In this document: piece after piece, positions 42,739 through 51,838 of the stretch
Layout of the letters: the number at the start of each line of letters is the position of its first letter
Numbering within the stretch: position 1 is the stretch's first letter
Origin: DASWZN01 sp963841635
GTDB taxonomy: Bacteria; Acidobacteriota; Terriglobia; Bryobacterales; Bryobacteraceae
Length of the DNA stretch: 64,000 bases
Assembly (NCBI GenBank): GCA_963841635.1
Contig: CAWJDO010000003.1
Coordinates: 1,054,001-1,118,000, forward strand
Reading direction: 5' to 3'
Notes under the pieces: generated by a model
Told to the model about the DNA's origin: nothing
The model's input: only the letters and a program-made list of their open reading frames with translations
Database searches by the model: none
Translations under genes and position numbers: made by a program

Positions 42739-43369
42739 CGATCACCCCGTGGTGCGGGATGGTCTACGCGCTCTGCTGGAGCGAGAGGCCGATATGGCGA
42801 TCGTAGCCGAAGCCGCCGACGGACGCGAGGCCGTGCTGTTGGCTGAAGAACAGGCGCCCGACGTGGTGGTCATGGACGTGGGGATGCCGGTCATGAACGG
42901 GATGGAAGCCACCCGGCGGATTGTCGCGGCCAATCCGCACACGGCCGTGGTGATCCTAAGCATGCACCAGGACGAAAGCTACGTGCTCGGTTCGCTGAAC
43001 GCCGGGGCGAAGGGCTACCTCCTGAAGGACTCGATGCGCAAGGAAGTCATCGAGGCCATCCGAGCGGTCTCCCAGGGGCGCTCTTTCCTGACCCGCAAGG
43101 TGAGCGCGATCCTGCAGGAGGATTACATTAACCAGCTCCGCCAGCGTGGTCTCGAAGACAGCTACGCGTTGCTCACCGATCGCGAGCGCGAGATCCTGCA
43201 ACTGATCGCCGAAGGCCGGACCAACAAGGAAGTTGCCAACCTCCTCAACATCAGCTTGACCACCGTGGAGACTCACCGGACCCACATCCTGCAGAAGCTC
43301 GACCTGCACAGCGTTCCGGAATTGATCCTCTACGCGGTCCGGAAGGGCATTATCTCTGCCCAGCACTAA
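42710..43369 (+). CDS. NarL/LuxR-type response regulator
   Basis: A 219-residue regulator. The receiver domain has IRILLADDHPVVRDGLRALL, the phosphoacceptor Asp in DVVVMDVGMPVMNGMEA, and Lys in GYLLKDS. The C-terminal LuxR helix-turn-helix is LTDREREILQLIAEGRTNKE VANLLNISLTTVETH. ATG 42704 (two codons earlier) is equally possible. It pairs with the kinase before it. Downstream, 43370-43610 carries only a gene-end fragment (DFTDADVDHQVPPSLFAFER) of unknown origin before the insertion sequence. Confidence 0.92.
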   Translation: MNQIRILLADDHPVVRDGLRALLEREADMAIVAEAADGREAVLLAEEQAPDVVVMDVGMPVMNGMEATRRIVAANPHTAVVILSMHQDESYVLGSLNAGAKGYLLKDSMRKEVIEAIRAVSQGRSFLTRKVSAILQEDYINQLRQRGLEDSYALLTDREREILQLIAEGRTNKEVANLLNISLTTVETHRTHILQKLDLHSVPELILYAVRKGIISAQH

Positions 43370-43610
43370 CGTCCGCCGCCAGCCTGACGAGGCCGGCAAC
43401 GCCAGGATGGCCGGCCTGAGAGCGTCCGCCGCATCGGCCGCTACACGACGGAGAACACCACCACGCTCGACTTCACGGACGCTGACGTCGATCATCAAGT
43501 GCCGCCCTCGCTCTTCGCATTCGAGAGGGGAGGCGAGAGCGGGGGGAAGTAGGGCCGACGAGTGATCTGCGTCTGTCGCGCTGCGACACTGGGCGATCCG
43601 CCGGCCTAAC

Positions 43611-45069
43611 CCCAATACTGTTCACTTAACAAACATTTGTGTGCTATTCTGTTTGGGGCGGGAGGCCCCCCAGAATGGCCCGTACCGTCGCATCGTTGCC
43701 CGCCGGGAGCCGCATCACAGACTACATCAGCCTCGGCGTAATCGCGAAGTTCTTCCCCCTCGAGAAGGTGCGCGAGGTGCTGATACAGACCAGACGCGCC
43801 AGCGTGCGCGAGCGTGATTTGCCTGCCCACGTGGTCGTCTACTACGTCATTGCCCTGGCGCTGTATATGCGGGCGTCCTATCGCGAGGTTCTGCGCTGTC
43901 TGCTGGAAGGAGTTCAGTGGTTGATGGACCCATCGGCAGATGTGAAGGTGGCCGGCAAGTCGGGCATTTCCCAGGCGCGAAGCCGACTGGGACCGGAACC
44001 GCTGAAGAGACTCTATCAGATGGTGGTTTCTCCCATTGCCGAAAAGCGCACCCGGGGAGCCTGGTACCGCCAGTGGCGGCTGATTAGTCTGGACGGCAGT
44101 ACCCTGGACACCGCCGATACCGCCGAAAACGAAGAGGCGTTCGGGCGGCCGGGCGCCAGTCGTGGTTCCAGCGCGTTTCCCAAAATCCGCTTTGTCGCGT
44201 TGCTGGAGAACGGGACACACGTTCTGTGGAATGCACGGATGGCCGCTTATGCAACCGACGAGATCACGCTTGCCCGGGAGGTTGTCCCCGCACTCCAGAA
44301 CGGCATGCTGTGCCTGGCAGACCGTTTCTTCCCCAGCTACCAACTCTGGCAGGCAGCCGCGAAAACCGGGGCGGACCTGCTCTGGCGCGTGCGCAAGAAT
44401 GTCCGGCTGGAAGTGGACCGCCGACTGTCGGACGGCTCCTACATGAGCCGCACGTATGCTTCCACGTCGGATCGCCGCCGCCACCGCAAAGCCATGGTGG
44501 TGCGCGTCATCGAATACCGTTTGAAAGACGTGCCGGGTGCCGAGCCGATCTACCGGCTGATCACCACCATCCTGGACCCCTTGGCCGCGCCCGCCAGAGA
44601 ACTGGCGGCGCTGTATCACGAGCGCTGGGAGATCGAGGCCGCGTTGGATGAGTTGAAGACTCATCTGCGCGGCGCGCAGATCGTCCTGCGCAGCAAGACC
44701 CCGGAACTGGTCCGCCAGGAGTTCTACGGCTTGCTCATGGCCCACTATGCCATCCGCGGGCTGATGCACGAAGCCGCCCTCGAAGCCGATGAAGATCCCG
44801 ACCGGCTCTCCTTCCTGCATGCGGTGCGCGTGGTCCAGCGGCGCATGGCCCGCTACGCCGCTATTCCCCCCTCGGCAGAGGAAGGCCCTGCATGAGGCGA
44901 TCCTGCGGGAGATCCTCCAGGAGCGCGTAGTCTCCAGCAGGAACCGCGTCAACTTCCGCGGAGTGAAACGCAAGATGAGCAACTACAATCTGCGGCCGCG
45001 CAAACGGCAGCGCACTCGCCGCATCGACTTTTCCAAGCGGATCCGGATTGTTAAGTGAACAGTATTGGG
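43611..45069. mobile_element. IS4-like insertion sequence
   Basis: Perfect 22-bp terminal inverted repeats lie at 43611-43632 and 45048-45069, beginning CCCAATACTGTTCACTTAAC. CCTAAC flanks the element on both sides (43605-43610 and 45070-45075), the target duplication. The right-hand duplication includes the first base of the neighbouring IS1634-like element. Confidence 0.93.
43675..45058 (+). pseudogene. IS4-family transposase, one frameshift near the C-terminus
   Basis: ATG 43675 opens a DDE transposase: RLISLDGSTLDTADTAENEE holds the first Asp, GMLCLADRFFPSYQLW the second, and LYHERWEIEAALDELKTHLR the Y-R-E signature. The frame stops at 44895, but the family C-terminus (RKALHEAILREILQERVVSS, VKRKMSNYNLRPRKRQRTRR) continues in another frame to 45058. 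One extra C in the six-C run at 44866-44871 accounts for it, giving about 460 residues when repaired. Confidence 0.88.
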
Positions 45070-45074
45070 CCTAA

Positions 45075-47094
45075 CCCGACTTTCGCAGTTCAGGCCCGTT
45101 TTTCCGGTTCAGCCGGCCCTAAGCCTTTTGCCTGCAATCCGAGAATCTCAAAACCGCTGTGGTGAAGACCTACCCTCTTCCACTTCGGACCTTTTTCTGG
45201 CATTCTGCTGCTTCCATGTTCTTGCGCCGCACCAACCGCAGGAAGGACGGCAAGGATCACCGCTACTTTAGCGTGGTGGAAAACCGGCGACTGTCTTCGG
45301 GCAAGACGGCGCAACGCACGGTCCTCTACCTGGGTGAAGTGAACGACTCTCAGCAAGCCGCCTGGCGCAAGACCCTCGAGGTCTTCGACGAGCAGCAGCA
45401 GCGTTCTCGCAACCTCAGCCTGTTCCCCGACGATCGCGAGATTCCCGAAGATGCCGTCGACAGCCTGCAGGTGAGGCTGAGCGGACTGGAACTGCGGCGG
45501 CCGCGCCTGTTCGGCAACTGCTGGCTGGCTTGCGAAATCTGGCGTCAACTGGGACTCGACGAGTTTTGGCAGCGGCGCTTGCCGGACGGCCGCGAGGCCG
45601 TGAGATGGGAGAAGGTGCTGGAACTGCTGGTGGTGAACCATCTGCTCGATCCGGCCAGCGAGTGGCGTGTGCATCGGCAGTGGTTTCTTTCCACCGCCAT
45701 GGACGAGTTACTGAACGTCGACTATGCGGCCGCCGAAAAGGACCGGCTGTATCGTTGTCTGGACCGGGTGCTGGAGCACAAGCAGGATCTGTTCGTGTGG
45801 TTGAGACAAAAGTGGGCGGACCTGTTTCAAGCCGACTTCGAAGTGCTGCTCTACGATTTGACGAGCACGTATTTCGAAGGCGCCATGGAAGAGAACCCCA
45901 AGGCTAAGCGCGGCTACAGCCGCGACGGCCGGCCGGATTGCTTGCAGGTAGTGGTGGCGCTGGTGGTGACCACCGACGGCTTCCCACTGGCCTACGAAGT
46001 GATGGACGGCAACACCACCGACTGCACCACACTGCGAGGGTTCCTCGACAAAATCGAGAAGACCTACGGGAAGGCGAAGCGGATGTGGGTCATGGACCGG
46101 GGCATCCCGACCGAGGCGATTCTGGCCGAGATGCGCGACCCGGCGCGCACGGTCTACTACCTGGTGGGAACGTCCAAGAGCAAGATCAAGCAGCACGAGA
46201 AGAAGTGGCTGGATTTGCCCTGGCAGAAGGTTCGCGACTCGGTCGAGGTGAAACTGTTCGAGCAGGACGGCGAGCTTTACGTGCTGGCCAAGAGCGAGGG
46301 CCGCCAGGCCAAAGAGGTCGCCATGCGGCGCAAGAGGCTGGCGCGGCTGCTGCGAAAACTTCGCGCCATGCGGCGCAGCCTGCCGGCGCGCGATCAGTTG
46401 TTGCTGCGGATCGGCGCCGCCAAGACCGAGGCGGGCCGCGCCTTCGGCTTCGTGAAGATCCAACTGCCGGAGTCCCGGCAGCCGGTGACGCGGGAGACCT
46501 TTCGATTCCACGTGGACAAGGTCAAGCTCAAAGAGGCGGAGTTGCGCGACGGACACTACTTACTGCGCTCCAACCTGGCCGGCGGCGACCCCACGGTGTT
46601 GTGGTCGCGCTACGTGCAACTGACCCAGATCGAATCCGTTTTTCGAAGCCTGAAAAGCGAGCTCGGGATTCGGCCCATCCGGCATCAACTGGAGCATCGC
46701 GCCGACGCTCACATCTTGGTCGCCTTCCTGGCCTACTGTCTTCAAGTGACGTTGAAGAACCGGCTCATGATTCACGCGCCGGGGCTGACGCCAGCGGCCG
46801 TGATGGGCGCGCTGGCGAACATTCAGATGATCGACGTGTACATTCCCACCGTCGACGGACGCTGGCTGATTCTCCCCCGCTACACGCAGCCGGAGAGAGA
46901 TGCCCAGTTGGTCCTCGACAAGCTCAAGCTCGAGCTGCCCGCGCAACCACCTCCGCGGATCACCGCGGAACCCGCCCTCCGAGCGGTCGCCGAGGCTGGT
47001 CGATAGCCCGGGTTTGTGGTGAAGACCTTTTGATCGCCTGCACTGATTCTTAATGGCTTAGGTGTCGCTCGGGCCCCCAACTGCGAAAGTCGGG
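45075..47094. mobile_element. IS1634-like insertion sequence
   Basis: Perfect 16-bp inverted repeats CCCGACTTTCGCAGTT (45075-45090) and its complement (47079-47094), flanked by CTAA on both sides (45071-45074, 47095-47098). The element lies exactly at the stop codon of the minus-strand gene that ends at 47095, which keeps its TAG from the target duplication. Confidence 0.92.
45216..47006 (+). CDS. IS1634-family transposase
   Basis: A 596-residue DDE transposase, apparently intact. FLRRTNRRKDGKDHRYFSVV ENRR opens it; LLYDLTSTYFEG holds the first Asp, FPLAYEVMDGNTTDCTTLRG and KRMWVMDRGIPTEA the next, and YVQLTQIESVFRSLKSELGI the Glu region. The full length fits the family. ATG 45216 starts the conserved N-terminus. 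Confidence 0.92.
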   Translation: MFLRRTNRRKDGKDHRYFSVVENRRLSSGKTAQRTVLYLGEVNDSQQAAWRKTLEVFDEQQQRSRNLSLFPDDREIPEDAVDSLQVRLSGLELRRPRLFGNCWLACEIWRQLGLDEFWQRRLPDGREAVRWEKVLELLVVNHLLDPASEWRVHRQWFLSTAMDELLNVDYAAAEKDRLYRCLDRVLEHKQDLFVWLRQKWADLFQADFEVLLYDLTSTYFEGAMEENPKAKRGYSRDGRPDCLQVVVALVVTTDGFPLAYEVMDGNTTDCTTLRGFLDKIEKTYGKAKRMWVMDRGIPTEAILAEMRDPARTVYYLVGTSKSKIKQHEKKWLDLPWQKVRDSVEVKLFEQDGELYVLAKSEGRQAKEVAMRRKRLARLLRKLRAMRRSLPARDQLLLRIGAAKTEAGRAFGFVKIQLPESRQPVTRETFRFHVDKVKLKEAELRDGHYLLRSNLAGGDPTVLWSRYVQLTQIESVFRSLKSELGIRPIRHQLEHRADAHILVAFLAYCLQVTLKNRLMIHAPGLTPAAVMGALANIQMIDVYIPTVDGRWLILPRYTQPERDAQLVLDKLKLELPAQPPPRITAEPALRAVAEAGR

Positions 47095-47592
47095 CTAACC
47101 CGCGGTCTGGACGAGTTCGCGGGCTGCTTTGGCCAGGGCACGCGAGCGCGCTCTTAGCACGGCACTACTCTGAGAGCTGATGGTGCCATTGCTGTCCAAC
47201 AGCGCTCGCACCTCGTGGGTGGTCGTTTCAATCTCGCCGAATAAAGGCCGGCTGCCAGCCACGGCCTTCTGGTCGCGGGGCGGCAGGGCGCTCTCGATGG
47301 ATTCCAGGCGGCGGAGCCTCATTGAGATGATCTCGACCGCGGGTTTGATCTTGTTCCATTGCCTGTCACATGCCTGCCAGTCTGGCGCCGCGGTCGCCGA
47401 CAGCTTGTCGAGCTGCAGTGCATGTTCCTGAATCTGCTTCGCATCCACCCTGATGCCCCGCAGGAGCGTCGAGGCCTGGTGGGCCTCCACGGCCGGTTTC
47501 ATAGGGCCGGTGGCCGCCGCAGCGGGAAGCACCAGCCCGACAGAGGCGGCTAGCGCGACCGCCGCGAGTTTCATTTTTCCGAAATACTTCAT
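47095..47592 (-). CDS. Small secreted protein, paralogue of the gene at 48.2-48.8 kb
   Basis: A 165-residue exported protein. Signal peptide LAAVALAASVGLVLPAAAA. The mature helical part (STLLRGIRVDAKQIQEHALQ LDKL, ISMRLRRLESIES) aligns with NGIQVDAAKAHDRAANLDAY and GRKLCRLEQIR of the neighbour, so the two are paralogues. ATG 47592 follows GAGGAGGG. The IS1634-like element abuts its stop codon without changing it. Function unknown. Confidence 0.75.
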   Translation of the reverse strand: MKYFGKMKLAAVALAASVGLVLPAAAATGPMKPAVEAHQASTLLRGIRVDAKQIQEHALQLDKLSATAAPDWQACDRQWNKIKPAVEIISMRLRRLESIESALPPRDQKAVAGSRPLFGEIETTTHEVRALLDSNGTISSQSSAVLRARSRALAKAARELVQTAG

Positions 47593-47665
47593 ATGCCCTC
47601 CTCGTTTCAGTTCAGTTAAAGTCTGGAGGGAGGCGCCCTGAGCGGCCGTCCCCCTCCGCCCGCTG

Positions 47666-47983
47666 TCAGGAGGCTCGCCGCAATGGCGCGCCCGAAATAG
47701 CGCTCGGCGCCGCCTGGCTCGCCGGCTCGCCTGAACCACCGGAGATCGAGCGATAGAGCAACCCGAAAAGGTAACCCCCGACCGCGCCATCGACAACTCC
47801 GTAGACCGTTCCGAGCAGGACCTCTCCGATCGTGCGTGAATCGTGGAACCCCGGATAGATCGAACTCATCATCCTCAGGAAGTCGCCTCCGTACGACGGA
47901 GAAGCCAGATTGACCAGGCCGACCAGCAGCATGCACGCGCCCCACAGAATTGCCGAGGCGCCCGCGATCGCTCTTAAGTTCAT
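47666..47983 (-). CDS. Holin-like two-helix membrane protein
   Basis: A 105-residue protein: MNLRAIAGASAILWGACMLL, then VGLVNLASPSYGG, MMSSIYPGFHDSRTIGEVLL and GTVYGVVDGAVGGYLFGLLY. Two membrane helices are joined by the IYPGF/Y loop shared with the broken gene at 31.9-32.2 kb. The start is coupled by a 4-bp overlap to a 58-residue gene. Similar proteins are often labelled phage holins, but nothing here suggests lysis. Confidence 0.8.
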   Translation of the reverse strand: MNLRAIAGASAILWGACMLLVGLVNLASPSYGGDFLRMMSSIYPGFHDSRTIGEVLLGTVYGVVDGAVGGYLFGLLYRSISGGSGEPASQAAPSAISGAPLRRAS

Positions 47984-48156
47984 CGCATTCCTCCCAATAG
48001 AACAGACGCGGGAGCGAAGGCAATCGGGCCTCCCGTCGGCACGGTATTTTTCGCGGTCAAGGCCTTGAGGGCGGCCAGGCTCTGCGGCCAAAAGGTCCAG
48101 ACAAGCATTGCCAACACCAGCAAGACGATAGTCACCGCTTTTGCCGTTGTTCGCAT
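47980..48156 (-). CDS. Single-helix small membrane protein
   Basis: A 58-residue peptide (MRTTAKAVTIVLLVLAMLVW TFWPQSLAALKAL then a Pro-rich tail) with one membrane helix. Its TGA overlaps the ATG of the holin-like gene, and GAGG stands shortly before its own ATG 48156. It is therefore probably co-translated with that gene. Function unknown. Confidence 0.6.
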   Translation of the reverse strand: MRTTAKAVTIVLLVLAMLVWTFWPQSLAALKALTAKNTVPTGGPIAFAPASVLLGGMR

Positions 48157-48193
48157 AGAACCTCACTCCGGTTCCGGGTCCGTGGCGGATGCC

Positions 48194-48784
48194 TTAAGAG
48201 TTGCTGCCCACTCCGAGTTCGTTCTCGAGGTGCAAGTCCTCCCCGTGCACCTTTGCATACTGCTCGAGAGTCTTCACGGACTGGGACAATTGGCCGCTTT
48301 CACGGAAAACGTTGCTGACGTTGTCACGGTAGCCCGGCTCCCAGAAGTTGTTCTGATACTCGTTCAAGAAGTTGATAGCATCCTGAACGTTGTCGGCCAT
48401 CAGCCGGACCGAGACCGCCGCATCGCCGATGGCTTTCCGCTGCCAGGGAGTAGTGACCCGCCGGATTTGCTCCAGCCGGCATAGCTTCCGCCCCATGTCA
48501 TCGACCACGCTTTTCAGCGTGGCGAGCTGGTTGGCATGGAACTGCCAAGAAACGGCGCTGTCGAGTGCGTAGGCGTCGAGATTGGCGGCCCGGTCATGGG
48601 CCTTCGCCGCATCCACCTGGATGCCGTTCAAGAGTCGCGCCGCCTCGGCATGGAAGTTCCAGGTGTAAGAAGCCGGCGTCGGCTTCCCCGCCATGCAGCT
48701 CTGGGGCTCCGCTTGAGACGCCGCTGGAAGTGCGACCAACCCAGCGATCAGTGCAACCAAGCCCGGAGCATATCTGAGTTTCAT
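48194..48784 (-). CDS. Small secreted helical protein
   Basis: A 196-residue exported protein with signal peptide APGLVALIAGLVALPAASQA and a helical mature part (AARLLNGIQVDAAKAHDRAA, DNVQDAINFLNEYQNNFWEP). A paralogue of the 165-residue protein at 47.1-47.6 kb. It lies just downstream of a two-component system on the same strand and may be its output. Family not recognised. Confidence 0.75.
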   Translation of the reverse strand: MKLRYAPGLVALIAGLVALPAASQAEPQSCMAGKPTPASYTWNFHAEAARLLNGIQVDAAKAHDRAANLDAYALDSAVSWQFHANQLATLKSVVDDMGRKLCRLEQIRRVTTPWQRKAIGDAAVSVRLMADNVQDAINFLNEYQNNFWEPGYRDNVSNVFRESGQLSQSVKTLEQYAKVHGEDLHLENELGVGSNS

Positions 48785-48882
48785 ATTCTGTGTCCCCCTC
48801 TGCGGGCGTACCCTCTTTTTCTATGCCCGCACTTACTAGACGCGCGCCAGTTGCGAGGGAGAGATACCGTCGGGATGGTATT

Positions 48883-49533
48883 TCAGCCGATGATGCCTTT
48901 GCGGACCGCGTATAGAATCAGGTCTGGCACCGTGTGCAGTCCCAGTTTCTGCAAGATGTGTCCGCGGTGAGTCTCCACCGTGTACAGGCTGAGGTTAAGC
49001 AGGTTCGCGACCTCTTTGTTCGCCTTCCCCTCCGCTAGAAGCTGGAGGATCTCGCGCTCCCGCGTCGTGAGCAGCTCATAGCTGTCTTCCTCGCCTCGCT
49101 GCCTGAGGCGCTGGACATAGTCCTCGAGCAGCAGTCTGCTAACCGCCGGGCTAAAGAAAGACTTGCCCTCGCCCACGGTACGGACCGCCCGGATCAGGTC
49201 GGCCTCGACGGAGTCCTTCAGAAGGTACGCTTTGGCCCCGGCCTTCAACGCACGCATCACGTAGCTCTCGTCCGAGTGCATGCTGAGAATGACGACGGCG
49301 GTCTTCGGCCGCTTCTCGACAATCTGGCGTGTCGCTTCGATACCGTTCATGTTGGGCATGCCAATGTCGACGACGGCCACATCCGGCTTGTCGGCCTCCG
49401 CCAGGGCGACGGCCTGCCGGCCATCCGCCGCCTCTCCGATGACCTCCAGGTCAGGCTCGCGCTCCAGCAACAGGCGCAACCCGGCGCGCATCAACGTGTG
49501 GTCGTCCGCCAGCAAGATGCGGGTCTTGTTCAT
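48883..49533 (-). CDS. NarL/LuxR-type response regulator
   Basis: A 216-residue regulator close to the one at 42.7-43.4 kb. Receiver: TRILLADDHTLMRAGLRLLL, phospho-Asp in DVAVVDIGMPNMNGIEA, AYLLKDSVEA. HTH: LTTREREILQLLAEGKANKE VANLLNLSLYTVETHRGHIL. Its start overlaps the kinase gene by 4 bp. The shared tail LILYAVRKGII supports a duplicated pair. Confidence 0.92.
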   Translation of the reverse strand: MNKTRILLADDHTLMRAGLRLLLEREPDLEVIGEAADGRQAVALAEADKPDVAVVDIGMPNMNGIEATRQIVEKRPKTAVVILSMHSDESYVMRALKAGAKAYLLKDSVEADLIRAVRTVGEGKSFFSPAVSRLLLEDYVQRLRQRGEEDSYELLTTREREILQLLAEGKANKEVANLLNLSLYTVETHRGHILQKLGLHTVPDLILYAVRKGIIG

Positions 49534-50912
49534 GCCGCTTCGCTGTCTCGGGAATGGGCCTCAAAGGGCAGCTCAACCCTAAGCTCGGTTCCGCGGCCTG
49601 GCCAGGACAGAACCTCGAAGACGCCCCCAAGGTGATTCACCCGTTCCTCCATCCCTAGTAATCCGAGTCCGCGCACGCGCGACGCATCGAATCCTATTCC
49701 GTCGTCGCGGATGGTGAGCACCAGCCGCTCTGGAACTTGAACAACGGAAACACGCACGCTGTGCGCCTCGGCGTGCCTCGACGAGTTCTGGAGCGCCTCC
49801 TGGACCACGCGATACACGCACGTTTTGTGTTCGTCCGGCAGTTCGTCCGAGACGTCTTCGGCCTCCACGTCGACGCGGATTCCAGTGTGCCGCGAAACCT
49901 CGCGAGCCTGCCAGTGCAGCGCCGGCACCAAACCGAAGTCGTCCAGCATGGAAGGGCGCAAGAGCAGAGCCATGCTGCGCAAAGCCTTCACGCTTTCGTC
50001 CGCGAGGTGCTTCGCGGTATCCAGGAGGCGGCTGGCCTCCTCGTTGGCCGGCGCGATAACAGCGGCCAGGTTGCTCAAACCAACGATCAGCGCGTTCAGG
50101 GACTGGCCAACTTCGTCATGAAGCTCCCTGGAAATCGAACGGCGCTCCTCTTCCTGGGCCTCGACCAGGCGGGCGGAGAGTTTCTTGAGCTCGTTCTGCG
50201 CTCCCTGAAGTTGGCTGTATCGAAGCCGCGCCTCACTCTCCAATCGAAGAATGCGGGTGATGCTGGCGCCGGCCAGAGCGAGGCCGATGAAAAGCGTCAG
50301 ACCGAAGATCCCGATCAAGCGCCGCCGGTATTCCACAAACAGCTTTGCCGAGCGCTCGCTGCCTTGGCTCAACCCCCGATCGTTGATTGCTGCGATCCTG
50401 TCGGCGATTTCGAGAGTCGATTGCCAGCGCGGGAGCACGTCCTCCTCCAGGAACCTGTAGCCCTCGGCCCTTCGTTGCTGTGGGGTCAAACGCATTATGG
50501 GGGTGAGCGTGCTCCAATAGCCGCCCACGTCGTTCCGCAATTGCGAGAGCAATGCCTGCTCGTCGGGACGGACGACTGACGCATATTCGCGAACCGCGGC
50601 CTCCATCTGTGCCCGTATGTTACGCAAGCTCGACAGGGAAGCGCGTGCAGCTTCCGGATTCGGATCGAACAGGAAGTCTCGGACGACCGTGCTCGACAGG
50701 TAGAACGACGAGCGGGTCTGTTCCAACAAGAGATGCCGCTGCAAGTAGTCCTGGGTGATCCGGGCGTTCCGCGCCTCGAGCTGGCCCAGCGCACCGATCG
50801 AATCAAGTCCGGCCAGCGCCATCAGGGCGACAACTCCGCCGAAACCTGCGAGCAGAACGAGTCTTGTGCCCACTTTTGGCGGCGTCACCCCGACCCCGGA
50901 GATGTGGCTCAC
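49530..50912 (-). CDS. NarX-type sensor histidine kinase
   Basis: A 460-residue membrane kinase: first helix LVLLAGFGGVVALMALAG, periplasmic helical sensor with LLLEQTRSSFYLSSTVVRDF, second helix GIFGLTLFIGLALAGAS, then SISRELHDEVGQSLNALIVG (His near 262), QEALQNSSRHAEAHS and GLGLLGMEERVNHLGG. Same architecture as the kinase at 41.3-42.7 kb. It lies between a receiver-like gene and its regulator with 4-bp overlaps at both ends. Confidence 0.92.
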   Translation of the reverse strand: MSHISGVGVTPPKVGTRLVLLAGFGGVVALMALAGLDSIGALGQLEARNARITQDYLQRHLLLEQTRSSFYLSSTVVRDFLFDPNPEAARASLSSLRNIRAQMEAAVREYASVVRPDEQALLSQLRNDVGGYWSTLTPIMRLTPQQRRAEGYRFLEEDVLPRWQSTLEIADRIAAINDRGLSQGSERSAKLFVEYRRRLIGIFGLTLFIGLALAGASITRILRLESEARLRYSQLQGAQNELKKLSARLVEAQEEERRSISRELHDEVGQSLNALIVGLSNLAAVIAPANEEASRLLDTAKHLADESVKALRSMALLLRPSMLDDFGLVPALHWQAREVSRHTGIRVDVEAEDVSDELPDEHKTCVYRVVQEALQNSSRHAEAHSVRVSVVQVPERLVLTIRDDGIGFDASRVRGLGLLGMEERVNHLGGVFEVLSWPGRGTELRVELPFEAHSRDSEAA

Positions 50913-51385
50913 CAGCCGAGACCCGCAGTCCGGACTTTTCCGGCAGAGGCCCTCACGCGGGCGCAGGCGTCGGCGTTGACGAGAATCCGGAGCAATTCCT
51001 CGGCCGCGAAGGGCTTGAGAATCAAGTCGTATGCGCCTTGCTCAAGCACATCGAGCCAAAGACGCTCGTCGGCCAATGTGGCGGTGACCACCAGCGCGAC
51101 ATTTCGATGGCGCCTTGCCCTCATGGCCAATGCATCCCGCCAGCTGCCGCCCGGGAATTCCGACTCGGTCAGCAAAACGAGAGCGTCCCCATCGGATAGC
51201 AGACGGTCGGCCTGCTGCAGAGAACCCGCTCTATGCAGCCGGACATTCGCCGAATCGAGGAGACGGGAGGCCAATTGATAGTCCGCCAACGAACAGCCCA
51301 GGAACACGCACGCGAACCTTGGCGGGCAACGCTCATCGGTAGTATGCCCGAGAGCCGCCGTCGAAGCGTGCGAGACGTCTTCCAT
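50909..51385 (-). CDS. Degenerate receiver-domain protein
   Basis: A 158-residue protein with a CheY-like fold: RFACVFLGCSLADYQLASRL, DALVLLTESEFPGGSW, LVVTATLADERLW, GAYDLILKPFAAEELL. The conserved Lys (LKPF) is present, but the phosphoacceptor position reads TES instead of Asp, so it is probably not phosphorylated. ATG 51385 follows AGGAGGGG at 7 bp; the open frame extends further but without support. First gene of the kinase/regulator operon. Confidence 0.75.
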   Translation of the reverse strand: MEDVSHASTAALGHTTDERCPPRFACVFLGCSLADYQLASRLLDSANVRLHRAGSLQQADRLLSDGDALVLLTESEFPGGSWRDALAMRARRHRNVALVVTATLADERLWLDVLEQGAYDLILKPFAAEELLRILVNADACARVRASAGKVRTAGLGW

Positions 51386-51838
51386 AACTAGTCCCCTCCT
51401 TCTCTCCAACCTGGCCGTGCGCCGCAGGAGTGCCGAGAACGCGGACAAGATGCCGTGCGGCAACGCGGTCCGCCAGCCCCCCATCCAGCAGAATACTCGC
51501 AGCCAGCGCGAAGGGGAATACCGGCGGCACTGTATTCTGGGGCGCATCGGGCGTTAGAGCAGAACGGCTGCCGGGCCTTGGCGGCGCGGGGCCGCGACGC
51601 TCAACTCCGCACTATTTGACACTCGAGACCTGACAGCCTTAGGGATGACCCCGGACAAGCCTTGCCGGCGGCGTCCATCCCCCGAGGAATCGGCAGAAGT
51701 GCGGTTGAACCCTCCCCGAAGGCGTTGCGGCGCTCAACTACTCCACGCGTCCTCCCAGCAGTTTCTTCACATCCCTTCAGAGACTCCTGTTCTCGAAGGC
51801 CGCTTCGGAAGCCCTTCGATTACATCATCATCTTCACG
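51386..51838. other. Intergenic region, no supported gene
   Basis: This is the space between the convergent-side end of the P-type ATPase gene (51839) and the start of the receiver-like gene (51385), both on the minus strand. It should hold the promoter of the receiver/kinase/regulator operon. No gene, RNA or clear terminator was recognised. Confidence 0.5.

Noticed and set aside
45938..47053. 371-codon frame within the IS1634 transposase
   Set aside because: Alternate-frame shadow of an intact transposase.
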